Shown here one piece after another: positions 8,341-15,716 of a stretch of DNA of 64,000 bases. The DNA is from Azorhizobium oxalatiphilum (GTDB lineage Bacteria > Pseudomonadota > Alphaproteobacteria > Rhizobiales > Xanthobacteraceae): NCBI RefSeq assembly GCF_014635325.1, contig NZ_BMCT01000009.1, forward strand, positions 186,001-250,000, written 5' to 3'. Made by a program: the position numbers and the translations under genes. The notes below the pieces were generated by a model, which was given only the letters and a program-made list of their open reading frames with translations, ran no database searches and was not told the origin of the DNA. Position 1 is the stretch's first letter; the number at the start of each line of letters is the position of its first letter.

Positions 8341-9801
8341 TCAGGCCAGCCGGTCGCCCAGCAGGAACTGCAGCGCCCGGTCCAGCCGGATATGGGGAAG
8401 CGGCGCGCCCGCGCCAATGCCGGCCGGCGGGCGGAAGCGCACGAAGCGGAAGTCCGCATCCACGCCGTCGGCCGCCGAGAGGCCGCGAAAGCCGGTGCCA
8501 CCGGGTTCGAACAGGCTGTCGGGCACCTGCGGCAGGTCTCCGGGAAACACGCCCACTTCCTCCTGCCCGTCGAACACGTGCCCGTGCACTTCCTGTCCGG
8601 CCTCCGGCGTGCCGACGATAGCCGGCAGCAACTGGCCGGAGCGGTTGACCGAGGCTTCCCGCGTCGCCCGCACGGCGGACAGGGCGGCCACATCAAACAG
8701 CGCACCTTCCGCCTTGGCGCGGGTGAGCGCGCGGTCCACGAGCCGCTGGAGGATGGCTTCCAGCCGGTCGTGGCTGGTGTGATGCAGATGGTCGGCCTTG
8801 GTGGCGGCGAACAGCACCCGCTCCACGCGGGGGCGGAACAGGGCGCTGACGAGGCTGTTCCGCCCTAGCCGGAAGGCGGCCAGGATGCTGTCCAGCGCCC
8901 GCTCCAGATCGGCCAGCGCGGCGGGACCGGCATTCAGCGCGGAGAGCGCATCCACCAGCACGATCTGCCGGTCGAGCCGGGCGAAGTGATCGCGGAAAAA
9001 GGGGCGCACCACGGCGGACTTATAGGCCTCGAACCGCCGCTCCATCATGGCCGCCAGCGAGCCCGCGCGCGGCGTGGTGCCGGACGGGATGTCGAGCGGG
9101 GCAAAGGTCAGGGCCGGCGAACCTTCCAGATCCCCGGGCATGAGGAAGCGGCCGGGGGGCAGCAGGCTCATGGCCACCCGCTCGGTACGGCAGGCGGCCA
9201 GATAGGTGGTGAAGGTGGCGGCCAGCTGTCGCGCCGATGTCTCGTTCTCGGGGCCCGACGCCGCGGTGGCGGCCAGCGTCGAGAGGAAGGGCGAGGCCAT
9301 GGCGGCCCGCGCCGGATCGCGCGCCAGCGCGAGGCTGGTGCGTGAGAAGTCGGCAAAGCTCATGTCGAGCAGGGGCAGATCGAGCAGCCACTCGCCGGGA
9401 TAGTCCACGAGATCCAGCGTCAGCGTGCGCTCTCCGCCGCGCGGCGGTGCATAAGTGATGACAAGTCGCAGTTCGCTGATGCGCGTGGTGGAGGCGGGCC
9501 AGACCCGCTCCACCGTGATCTGCCGCAGGTGATCCTCATAGGCAAAGCGCGGCACCGCATCGTCCGGCTGCGGTTTCAGGGCTGCGGAGGTGATGCGGCC
9601 GGAATTGGCCGCATCGAACACCGGCAGGCGCCCGCCCCGGATCAGCGCATGGACGAGGGCGGTGGTGAACACCGTCTTGCCCGCCCGCGACAGGCCGGTG
9701 ACGCCCAGCCGCAGCGTCGGCGCGGCGATGTCCTCCACCCGGTCGATGAGCGAGCGCAGCCCGATGCGGGCCTCGTCCAGAAGCGTGATGCGTGCGGTCA
9801 A
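8341..9801 (-). CDS. ycjX: YcjX-family P-loop GTPase/ATPase
   Basis: A 486-residue protein with Walker A GLSRAGKTVFTTALVHAL at about residues 34-51, Walker B-like LTLDLVDYPGEWLLDLPLL, and the family segment FFRDHFARLDRQIVLVDALSALNAG. FAATKADHLH is the likely base-specificity motif. The only start available is a TTG one base after the sixA stop; no in-frame ATG occurs before the P-loop, so a weak, coupled start is inferred. It belongs with ycjF as a two-gene module of unknown biochemical role, induced by envelope stress in some bacteria. Confidence 0.88.
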   Translation of the reverse strand: MTARITLLDEARIGLRSLIDRVEDIAAPTLRLGVTGLSRAGKTVFTTALVHALIRGGRLPVFDAANSGRITSAALKPQPDDAVPRFAYEDHLRQITVERVWPASTTRISELRLVITYAPPRGGERTLTLDLVDYPGEWLLDLPLLDMSFADFSRTSLALARDPARAAMASPFLSTLAATAASGPENETSARQLAATFTTYLAACRTERVAMSLLPPGRFLMPGDLEGSPALTFAPLDIPSGTTPRAGSLAAMMERRFEAYKSAVVRPFFRDHFARLDRQIVLVDALSALNAGPAALADLERALDSILAAFRLGRNSLVSALFRPRVERVLFAATKADHLHHTSHDRLEAILQRLVDRALTRAKAEGALFDVAALSAVRATREASVNRSGQLLPAIVGTPEAGQEVHGHVFDGQEEVGVFPGDLPQVPDSLFEPGGTGFRGLSAADGVDADFRFVRFRPPAGIGAGAPLPHIRLDRALQFLLGDRLA

Positions 9802-9802
9802 A

Positions 9803-10324
9803 TCAGTCGTCCACGGCCAGCGCCCGGGGCGTCACAAAGCGGTCGAGCCGGCCGGAATCCTCGGCCATGTCCGCCCAGTCGTCCACCGGCAGGTCGATGA
9901 CCGCCAGCGCGCCGGTGGGGAATTTCTCCTGCATGCGCTCGCGCGCTACGCCGGAGCCGCCGGCCACCAGCAGATCAGCCAGCCCTTCCATGCCCGGATT
10001 ATGGCCCACCAGCATGAGGACATGCGCCTGTGCCGGCTGTTCCCGCACCACAGACATCAGGCGCTCGGTGGGCGCCTCATAGATGCGGCCGTCGTGCTCC
10101 ACATCCATGCTGGGCGGCAGGAGGGGTTCAACGAGGCTCCAGGTCTCCTGCGTGCGGCGGGCGGGGGAGACCAGAACCAGATCCGGGATCAGTCCCTCAT
10201 TGGCCAGATACTGGCCCATGCGCGGTGCCGCGAGACGGCCGCGGGGCGCCAGGGGGCGGTCGAGATCGGTCATTCCGTCGGGCCAGTCGGACTTGGCGTG
10301 GCGGAGCAGGATGAGGCGGCGCAT
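9803..10324 (-). CDS. sixA: SixA-like phosphohistidine phosphatase (histidine phosphatase superfamily)
   Basis: A 173-residue protein from the ATG at 10324. Longer open frames exist upstream, but the catalytic motif LILLRHAKSDW sits right at the start, as in SixA. The second catalytic His lies in LMLVGHNPGME. SixA removes phosphate from phosphohistidine, for example on HPt or PTS proteins. Here its stop is followed after one base by the ycjX start, so the three genes sixA-ycjX-ycjF probably form one unit. The real substrate is not known. The upstream region is shared with the divergent FAD gene. Confidence 0.85.
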   Translation of the reverse strand: MRRLILLRHAKSDWPDGMTDLDRPLAPRGRLAAPRMGQYLANEGLIPDLVLVSPARRTQETWSLVEPLLPPSMDVEHDGRIYEAPTERLMSVVREQPAQAHVLMLVGHNPGMEGLADLLVAGGSGVARERMQEKFPTGALAVIDLPVDDWADMAEDSGRLDRFVTPRALAVDD

Positions 10325-10536
10325 GGAGCGTTCGGATGCCTGAATCAGGAGGGTGACGAAGCGGAACACCATGCTAGCACGGCGCCCATGGCGATCCCGT
10401 GGCACCGCGTGCCGCACCTTGGGGCAGGAAAAGGGGACACATTCCCGTGATCGCCCGTTCCGCGTGTGTTCTGCGCGAGCCACTCGACGCAGGGTGACGT
10501 ATCACCGCAGAATTGGAAGTGGCGAAGGGGGAAGCC

Positions 10537-11934
10537 ATGCCGGCCGTTGCACCGCCTGATCTTGATGCGGATGCCTGCGTCGTCGGCGGCAGCATTGCCG
10601 GCCTGATGATCGCGCTCCGGCTGGCGCGGCAGGGGCTGGACGTATTGCTGCTCGAGCGCGGGCTGATCACGCCGGTGCGCCGTCCCGCCGTCCTTGCCGC
10701 CGGCACCACGCTGTGGCTGGGCGACACCGGCAACCGCTTCTCCAAGGAACGGGCGCGCGCCACCTTCGATCTGTCGCTGGAGGCCATGGCGAAGGCGCTG
10801 GCTCTGTTCGACGAACTGGGCGTGGAACGGCAGGGGCGCGGTCTCCTGCGGGTGGCCGCCGCGCACGAAATGGCGCTCCTCGATGCGGAGGCCGAGGCCC
10901 GCGACCTGTTGGGCCTCGTGGAACTGAGGCGCTGGTCGCGGGACGAGATCGAGGCAGTGACCGCGAGCCCCCGCTATGCGGGCGCATTCTATGAGCCGCA
11001 TGGCGTCCTGTTCGACATGGAGGCCCTTGGCGCGGCCCTGACGACGGCGGCGCAGGCGGCCGGCGTGCGCATCCTTGAGCTGACGCCGGCTACGGCGGCG
11101 GACCTCGGCGGCGTGCGCAAATATGTGCAGACCTCCGAGGGGCGTGTGCGCGCCAACCATGTGGTGCTGTGCGCCGGACGGGGCCTCGGCCGGGTGGCGC
11201 CGTGGCTGGCGGGTGCACTCGGGCGTGAGCACTGGGTGCGCGGCGGCTTCGCGGTGCGCACGGCCCGGCCCGACTTCTCCGGGCTGGTGGCCGAGCCGGG
11301 CTGGCGGGGCGGCCGGTTCGTGCCGTCCAGAGGTGAGCTGATGTTCGAGGCGCCGACTGCCACCGCCGTTCATGGCGAGGTGCCGGCGGCGGTGGCGCTG
11401 CGGCGGCGGGCGCGGGCGGTCTATCCGGAATTGCGCATCCGCCTTGCTGAGCATGCGGGTGGCTTCAGCCAGTCCCGCGCGCCGCACGGTCTGCCGCTGA
11501 TCGGCGAGCATCGGCCCGGCGTCTGGCATGCGGCGGGGCTGGGCGCGAACGGGCTCGCCAATGCGGCGCTGGCGGCCGATGTGATTTGCGCGGGCATCAT
11601 CGAGCGCAGCCGGCAGATCGACGAACTGGCGGCTCCGGCACCGCGCTATGCCTTCGGAACCGTGGGACGGGTGGCGACGACGGCGGCCTTCTGGACCTCG
11701 CGTCTGCGCGACCAATGGGCGCACATGAAGGCGGAAGGTGCGGCGCGTCGGGCCGAAGCGCTGGCTGCGACAGCGCAGGGCGCCATGCCGGTCCGCCATG
11801 CCGGTGGACCACATGAACGGCGTTCCACTTCTGTCCATGCGCCCCAGCCTCATCCTGCGGCGGGCCATGTGGCACCGGCAACGCGTGGAGAGCTGGCGGG
11901 GGAGGGGCAAGCGTCCTCCGTCACGACCTCTTAA
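10537..11934 (+). CDS. FAD-dependent oxidoreductase of the D-amino-acid oxidase (DAO) superfamily
   Basis: A 465-residue flavoprotein. The ATG at 10537 has a good site (GAAGGGGGAAG) just upstream; an earlier TTG at 10513 is less likely. The N-terminal dinucleotide fold reads CVVGGSIAGLMIALRLARQG with acidic ERG after beta-2. The C-terminal FAD-closing region reads GLPLIGEHRPGVWHAAGLGANG, typical of DAO/glycine-oxidase proteins. The remaining tail of about 110 residues (from YAFGTVGRV) has no clear match and is low in complexity at its end. Substrate unknown. It is divergent from sixA and looks monocistronic. Confidence 0.85.
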   Translation: MPAVAPPDLDADACVVGGSIAGLMIALRLARQGLDVLLLERGLITPVRRPAVLAAGTTLWLGDTGNRFSKERARATFDLSLEAMAKALALFDELGVERQGRGLLRVAAAHEMALLDAEAEARDLLGLVELRRWSRDEIEAVTASPRYAGAFYEPHGVLFDMEALGAALTTAAQAAGVRILELTPATAADLGGVRKYVQTSEGRVRANHVVLCAGRGLGRVAPWLAGALGREHWVRGGFAVRTARPDFSGLVAEPGWRGGRFVPSRGELMFEAPTATAVHGEVPAAVALRRRARAVYPELRIRLAEHAGGFSQSRAPHGLPLIGEHRPGVWHAAGLGANGLANAALAADVICAGIIERSRQIDELAAPAPRYAFGTVGRVATTAAFWTSRLRDQWAHMKAEGAARRAEALAATAQGAMPVRHAGGPHERRSTSVHAPQPHPAAGHVAPATRGELAGEGQASSVTTS

Positions 11935-12030
11935 CCTTGAGCCATTCGCTGGACTTTCGTTGTATTTCTGCAACCAAAGCCCGGCCACACGCCGCTAGGG
12001 TGACGCCACGTTTTTTATGAGGTGGATTCC

Positions 12031-12882
12031 GTGGCCCGTACCCTTTCGATGTCCTCCGTGGCGCTGGTGGCGTTTCTCGGTCTCGGTGCCCAGGGCGCGC
12101 TTGCGGCGGATTTCGCCTACAAGGCCTCCCCTCAGCCGGCCATGACCGGCACCACGGAAGACTGGTACCTGACCATCGGCGCTTCGGCCAAGGTGGTGCC
12201 GGATTATCCGGGCTCGGACGACTACGGCTTCGCGCCGGGCTTCATCTTCCGCATCTCCAAGGCTTCGGGCCTCAATGTCTTCCGCAGCGTGGACGACAAT
12301 CCGTCCATCGCGCTGTTCGACACCGGCCGCTTCCGCATCGGCGCGGTGGGCAGGCTGGACTGGGGCCGGGACGAGGATGATTCCGATCGCCTCCGCGGCC
12401 TCGGGGACGTGGACATGTCGGTGGAGCTGGGCGGTTTCGCCGAGTGGTACGCCATGGACTGGCTGCGCCTGCGCGGCGAGCTGCGCTACGGCTTCGGCGG
12501 CTTCAGCGGCCTGATGGGCGATCTGGCCGCCGATGTGATCGTGCCTTACGAGAGCTGGCGCTTCGCCGTCGGCCCGCGGCTGAAGTTCGCCTCTTCCGGC
12601 TACATGCAGGAATATTTCGGCGTCACCCCGTGGCAGTCCTTCTCGGCCACCTACCTGCTGAACCCGCTGCCCATCTACAATGCGGGCGGCGGCGTGCAGT
12701 CCTGGGGCGCGACCGCCCAGCTGACCAAGAACTTCGGCAATGGCTACGAGGCCGGCGTGTTTGCCTCCTACAACCGTCTGGTGGGTGACGCTGCGGATTC
12801 GCCGCTGACCGACTCGGCCAACCAGTTCACGGCCGGCATGTCGCTCAGCTACACCTTCAACATGGGCAAGGCCTGGTGGTGA
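12031..12882 (+). CDS. MipA/OmpV-family outer-membrane protein
   Basis: A 283-residue protein with a Sec signal peptide (VALVAFLGLGAQGALA then ADFAYK), cleaved around residue 26. The GTG at 12031 has GAGGTGG six bases upstream and is preferred over the GTG at 12022. The mature part alternates polar and aromatic residues as in a small beta-barrel, has the family opening WYLTIGASAKVVPDYPGSDDY, and ends in SYTFNMGKAWW with a terminal aromatic, the usual outer-membrane insertion signal. MipA homologues are scaffold or porin-like proteins; the role here is not known. Confidence 0.88.
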   Translation: MARTLSMSSVALVAFLGLGAQGALAADFAYKASPQPAMTGTTEDWYLTIGASAKVVPDYPGSDDYGFAPGFIFRISKASGLNVFRSVDDNPSIALFDTGRFRIGAVGRLDWGRDEDDSDRLRGLGDVDMSVELGGFAEWYAMDWLRLRGELRYGFGGFSGLMGDLAADVIVPYESWRFAVGPRLKFASSGYMQEYFGVTPWQSFSATYLLNPLPIYNAGGGVQSWGATAQLTKNFGNGYEAGVFASYNRLVGDAADSPLTDSANQFTAGMSLSYTFNMGKAWW

Positions 12883-13099
12883 GCTGCCGGGGCGGCATAA
12901 TGCCTGCCTGTTTGTTGGGCTGATCCCTTCAAAATCATTGTCCTACGCCATTCCGGCGGGTCCTGCGGGGCCCGCCGGTTTGCATTTGCGCGTGCCTCTG
13001 CATCTCTCGATTGCGATGGTTGTTGTCGGAACGGCGGCTGCTGGATATAAGCGCGGCGACCCGACGGGGATCGGCGTAGCGGTATCGAGGACTTTGCGG

Positions 13100-13516
13100 A
13101 TGTCGATCAGCATCGACGAGGACTATCGCCCCCGCGAGGACGAGCCTTTCATGAACGATCGGCAGCGGGAGTATTTTCGACTCAAGCTGTTGAATTGGAA
13201 GGAAGACATCCTTCGGGAAGCGCGTGAGACGCTGCAGCACCTTCAGGACGAGAACCAGAATCATCCGGACCTGGCGGATCGGGCCTCCTCGGAGACCGAT
13301 CGCTCCATCGAGCTGCGGGCTCGCGATCGCCAGCGCAAGTTGATCGCCAAGATCGACGCCGCGCTCCAGCGCATCGAGGACGGATCCTACGGCTATTGCG
13401 AGGACACGGGCGAGCCCATTTCGCTGAAGCGTCTGGAGGCCCGCCCCATTGCCACCTTGTCGGTGGAAGCCCAGGAGCGGCATGAGCGCCGCGAACGGGT
13501 CTATCGGGACGATTGA
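13100..13516 (+). CDS. dksA: RNA polymerase-binding transcription factor DksA
   Basis: A 138-residue protein from the ATG at 13100; the open frame extends upstream but without DksA-like sequence. A coiled coil spans about residues 20-95, with the acidic tip motif DxxDxA at D57, D60 and A62 that reaches the polymerase active centre. The globular end reads YGYCEDTGEPISLKRLEARP. Only one of the four zinc cysteines is kept: C100, then T103, S121 and A124. Such cysteine-poor DksA proteins are common in alphaproteobacteria and resemble Pseudomonas DksA2. It modulates rRNA and stress promoters with ppGpp. A strong terminator follows. Confidence 0.95.
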   Translation: MSISIDEDYRPREDEPFMNDRQREYFRLKLLNWKEDILREARETLQHLQDENQNHPDLADRASSETDRSIELRARDRQRKLIAKIDAALQRIEDGSYGYCEDTGEPISLKRLEARPIATLSVEAQERHERRERVYRDD

Positions 13517-13573
13517 GCGCCCGACGCTTCCGCCCCGGCGCGCCGGCGGCGGATCGCGCTTTCCAATAAATAT

Positions 13574-13604
13574 GGCCGGGCCTGTCTTCAGGCCCGGCCT
13601 TTTT
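13574..13604 (+). terminator. Intrinsic terminator after dksA
   Basis: A perfect 11-bp stem (13574-13584 with 13589-13599) closes a TCTT loop and is followed by five T residues at 13600-13604. It lies 57 bases after the dksA stop. The convergent FliO-like gene ends 45 bases further on, with no mirrored T-tract, so it mainly serves dksA. Confidence 0.93.
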
Positions 13605-13649
13605 ATTTGCCGCTGAGCGGGGGAAAGGGGCGGCCAGCGGCCGCCCGCA

Positions 13650-15530
13650 TCACGCCTTGTCGGTGCCGGTGCGGCCCAGAAGGTTGGCCATTTCCGCTTC
13701 CAGCTCATCGAACGGGTCGATGGCGGGAGCGGCCTTGGCCTTGTCCTCTTCCTTGGCCTCGGCTTTGGCTTCGGCAGCGGGCGCATCCTTGGCGGCCTCG
13801 GCCTTCGCCGCTTCTTCCACGGCGATTTCCGCCATGCGCAGCTCCAGCGCGGCGATAGTCACCGGGCCCGTATGAGCCGCCGGTTCCGCGACTGACGGTT
13901 CGGTGGCAGCCGCCACCACTTCGGGCGGAGCGGGATGGGGCGCTTCCGGGGCCGGAGCTTCGACCGGGGGCGCAGCTTCCGGCGCAGGCTCGGCCGCGAC
14001 CACCACGGCCGGAGCCTCGACGGCTGGCGCGGTGGCTTCAGGCGCGGTCACTTCGGGGGCCACCGGAGACTTCACCTCAGGCGCGGGGCCGGCCAGATCG
14101 CCCAGCAGGTCTTCCACGGTCAGGGCCGGGATGACCGACGCGGCAGCGGCGGCAGCCACCACCGGCGCGACGGGAGCTTCAACCTTCGGAGCGGCCGGCT
14201 TTTCGGGCGCGGCCGGGGCATCCTTGGCGAGCGAGCGGCCGAGCGAGGCTTCAAGGCGGGCAGCGAGGTCGCCGAGACGGGGCTCCTCGCGCTTGAGGCT
14301 GCTGGGCCGGTTCGCGAACAGCGATTCCCGGCGTGTGGGCACGGGCCGTTCGGTGGTTTCCGGCACCGACAGGTTCGGGGCCGGCCGGCGGAAGCTCTCG
14401 CGCAGGCCGGGTGCCTCCGCAGCGGGGGCCTCCGGGGCCGGAGCGCTGACGGTGGGCTCGTCCGAGCCCAGCTTGCGGTCGCGCAGGGCGCGGATGCCGA
14501 AGCCGGGGGCATCGGTGCTCGAAACCGGGCGGCGCGACAGGAAGGAGCGGCGCGGGGCTTCCGCCGGCACGGCCGGCTCGGCCACGGATGCGACAGCCAC
14601 CGGGGCTGGCTCCACCTTGATCTCTTCCGGCTTCACCTCTTCGAGCTTCACCTCCTCGACCTTGGCGGGCTCGGGGCTCGCTTCCTCGGCCTTCGGGGTG
14701 TCCGTCTTCACGTCCTCGATGGGCGTCTCGGCGACCGTGGTCACGACGACGGGCTCGGCAACCTTGGCCTCGGCGATCTCGGGTTCCGGCGCCGGGGAGG
14801 CGAGGGGGGCATCAGCCGGGGGCGTCTCCAGCACAGGCTCCACCACCGGCTCGACCGGAGCGGCACGCTCGGTGCGATCAAGGCCGCGCAGGGAGGCCAT
14901 GCGGCCTTCCACGCCACGCGGATCCGCATAGCGGCTTTCACCGGCCTTGCGGTCGAAGGCGCGGGGTTCCGGCGCACGCAGATCGTCGCCTTCCGGGGAC
15001 GGGGCTTCCAGCGGCTGATCGCCGGCGAGACGGCGCTGGGGCAGCGGCTGGCGATTGTTGAGGGCGCGGGCGGACAGCGGCTCGCGCACCGGAAGCGCCT
15101 CGGGGGCTTCGCGGTTGGGCAGAGCGTCGCGGGTTTCGCGCGGCGGCAGGGCATCGCGGGCTTCGCGGGGCGGCAGGGCCTGCGTGCGCTGAGCCGCGTC
15201 CCGGGCGGCGATCGCCTCGCGCTGCGTGTTCATGTCGCGGGCCTGCGGCCGGCCGATGCCGGATTCGATCACCACGTCGGCGTTGCCGCCCACGAGCAGG
15301 AGGTGTTCCACTTCGTCGCGGCGGACGAGAACGAGCTCACGCTTCTGATCCACCTGAACCCGGTCCATGACCGCGACACGGTGGCGCGAGCGGCCGATGC
15401 CGCCACGGCTGCCGCCGCCGCCCAGGCGCCGTACCAGAAGCAAAGTGAGGACGAGCAGCGCGATAATGACGGCAAGGGCGATCGCCACCCGCGCCTCAAG
15501 CGCCAGCCCGCCGAATAGATCCTGCAACAT
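13650..15530 (-). CDS. FliO-like membrane protein with a long Pro/Ala/Glu-rich tail
   Basis: A 626-residue protein; the ATG at 15530 follows AAGGAGGG. A single membrane helix (about 14-34, VAIALAVIIALLVLTLLLV) is followed by a short domain (about 48-92: VAVMDRVQVDQKRELVLVRR then EHLLLVGGNADVVIE) that matches the FliO/MopB type. FliO assists assembly of the flagellar export gate and is normally about 100-130 residues. Here some 530 further residues follow, with a 9-residue tandem repeat at 118-153, an RPA-like linker, and long PAPEAP/VEEVKLEEVKPEE runs. It lies between dksA and cckA, with no flagellar genes in view, so the FliO function is inferred from the N-terminal domain only. Confidence 0.7.
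   Translation of the reverse strand: MLQDLFGGLALEARVAIALAVIIALLVLTLLLVRRLGGGGSRGGIGRSRHRVAVMDRVQVDQKRELVLVRRDEVEHLLLVGGNADVVIESGIGRPQARDMNTQREAIAARDAAQRTQALPPREARDALPPRETRDALPNREAPEALPVREPLSARALNNRQPLPQRRLAGDQPLEAPSPEGDDLRAPEPRAFDRKAGESRYADPRGVEGRMASLRGLDRTERAAPVEPVVEPVLETPPADAPLASPAPEPEIAEAKVAEPVVVTTVAETPIEDVKTDTPKAEEASPEPAKVEEVKLEEVKPEEIKVEPAPVAVASVAEPAVPAEAPRRSFLSRRPVSSTDAPGFGIRALRDRKLGSDEPTVSAPAPEAPAAEAPGLRESFRRPAPNLSVPETTERPVPTRRESLFANRPSSLKREEPRLGDLAARLEASLGRSLAKDAPAAPEKPAAPKVEAPVAPVVAAAAAASVIPALTVEDLLGDLAGPAPEVKSPVAPEVTAPEATAPAVEAPAVVVAAEPAPEAAPPVEAPAPEAPHPAPPEVVAAATEPSVAEPAAHTGPVTIAALELRMAEIAVEEAAKAEAAKDAPAAEAKAEAKEEDKAKAAPAIDPFDELEAEMANLLGRTGTDKA
15072..15179 (-). repeat. Four tandem 27-bp coding repeats (ALPxRExxx)
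   Basis: Inside the FliO-like gene, residues 118-153 are four consecutive 9-residue units: ALPPREARD, ALPPRETRD, ALPNREAPE and ALPVREPLS. The core ALPxRE is invariant while the last three positions drift, and the underlying DNA units are 27 bases long. The first two are nearly identical, which suggests recent duplication. Confidence 0.85.
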
Positions 15531-15716
15531 CAACCCTCCTTATCGCTGTCCGCGGTGCCAATAGCATGAACCGACACGGGACGCGCGAGCGGGTGCTAAT
15601 TTCCGGCCTTGCCGGATTGCCTAAGAAATTGTTGACGATCCAGCGAGGATTTCAACCAATGCCGCAAGTTTGCGTTAATTTCCGGGAATCAGCGTGACCC
15701 GCACGCGATATATGCG

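Noticed and set aside
15590-15716. CtrA-type TTAA-N7-TTAA site before cckA
   Set aside because: TTAA occurs once at 15675 but no second half at the right distance was found.
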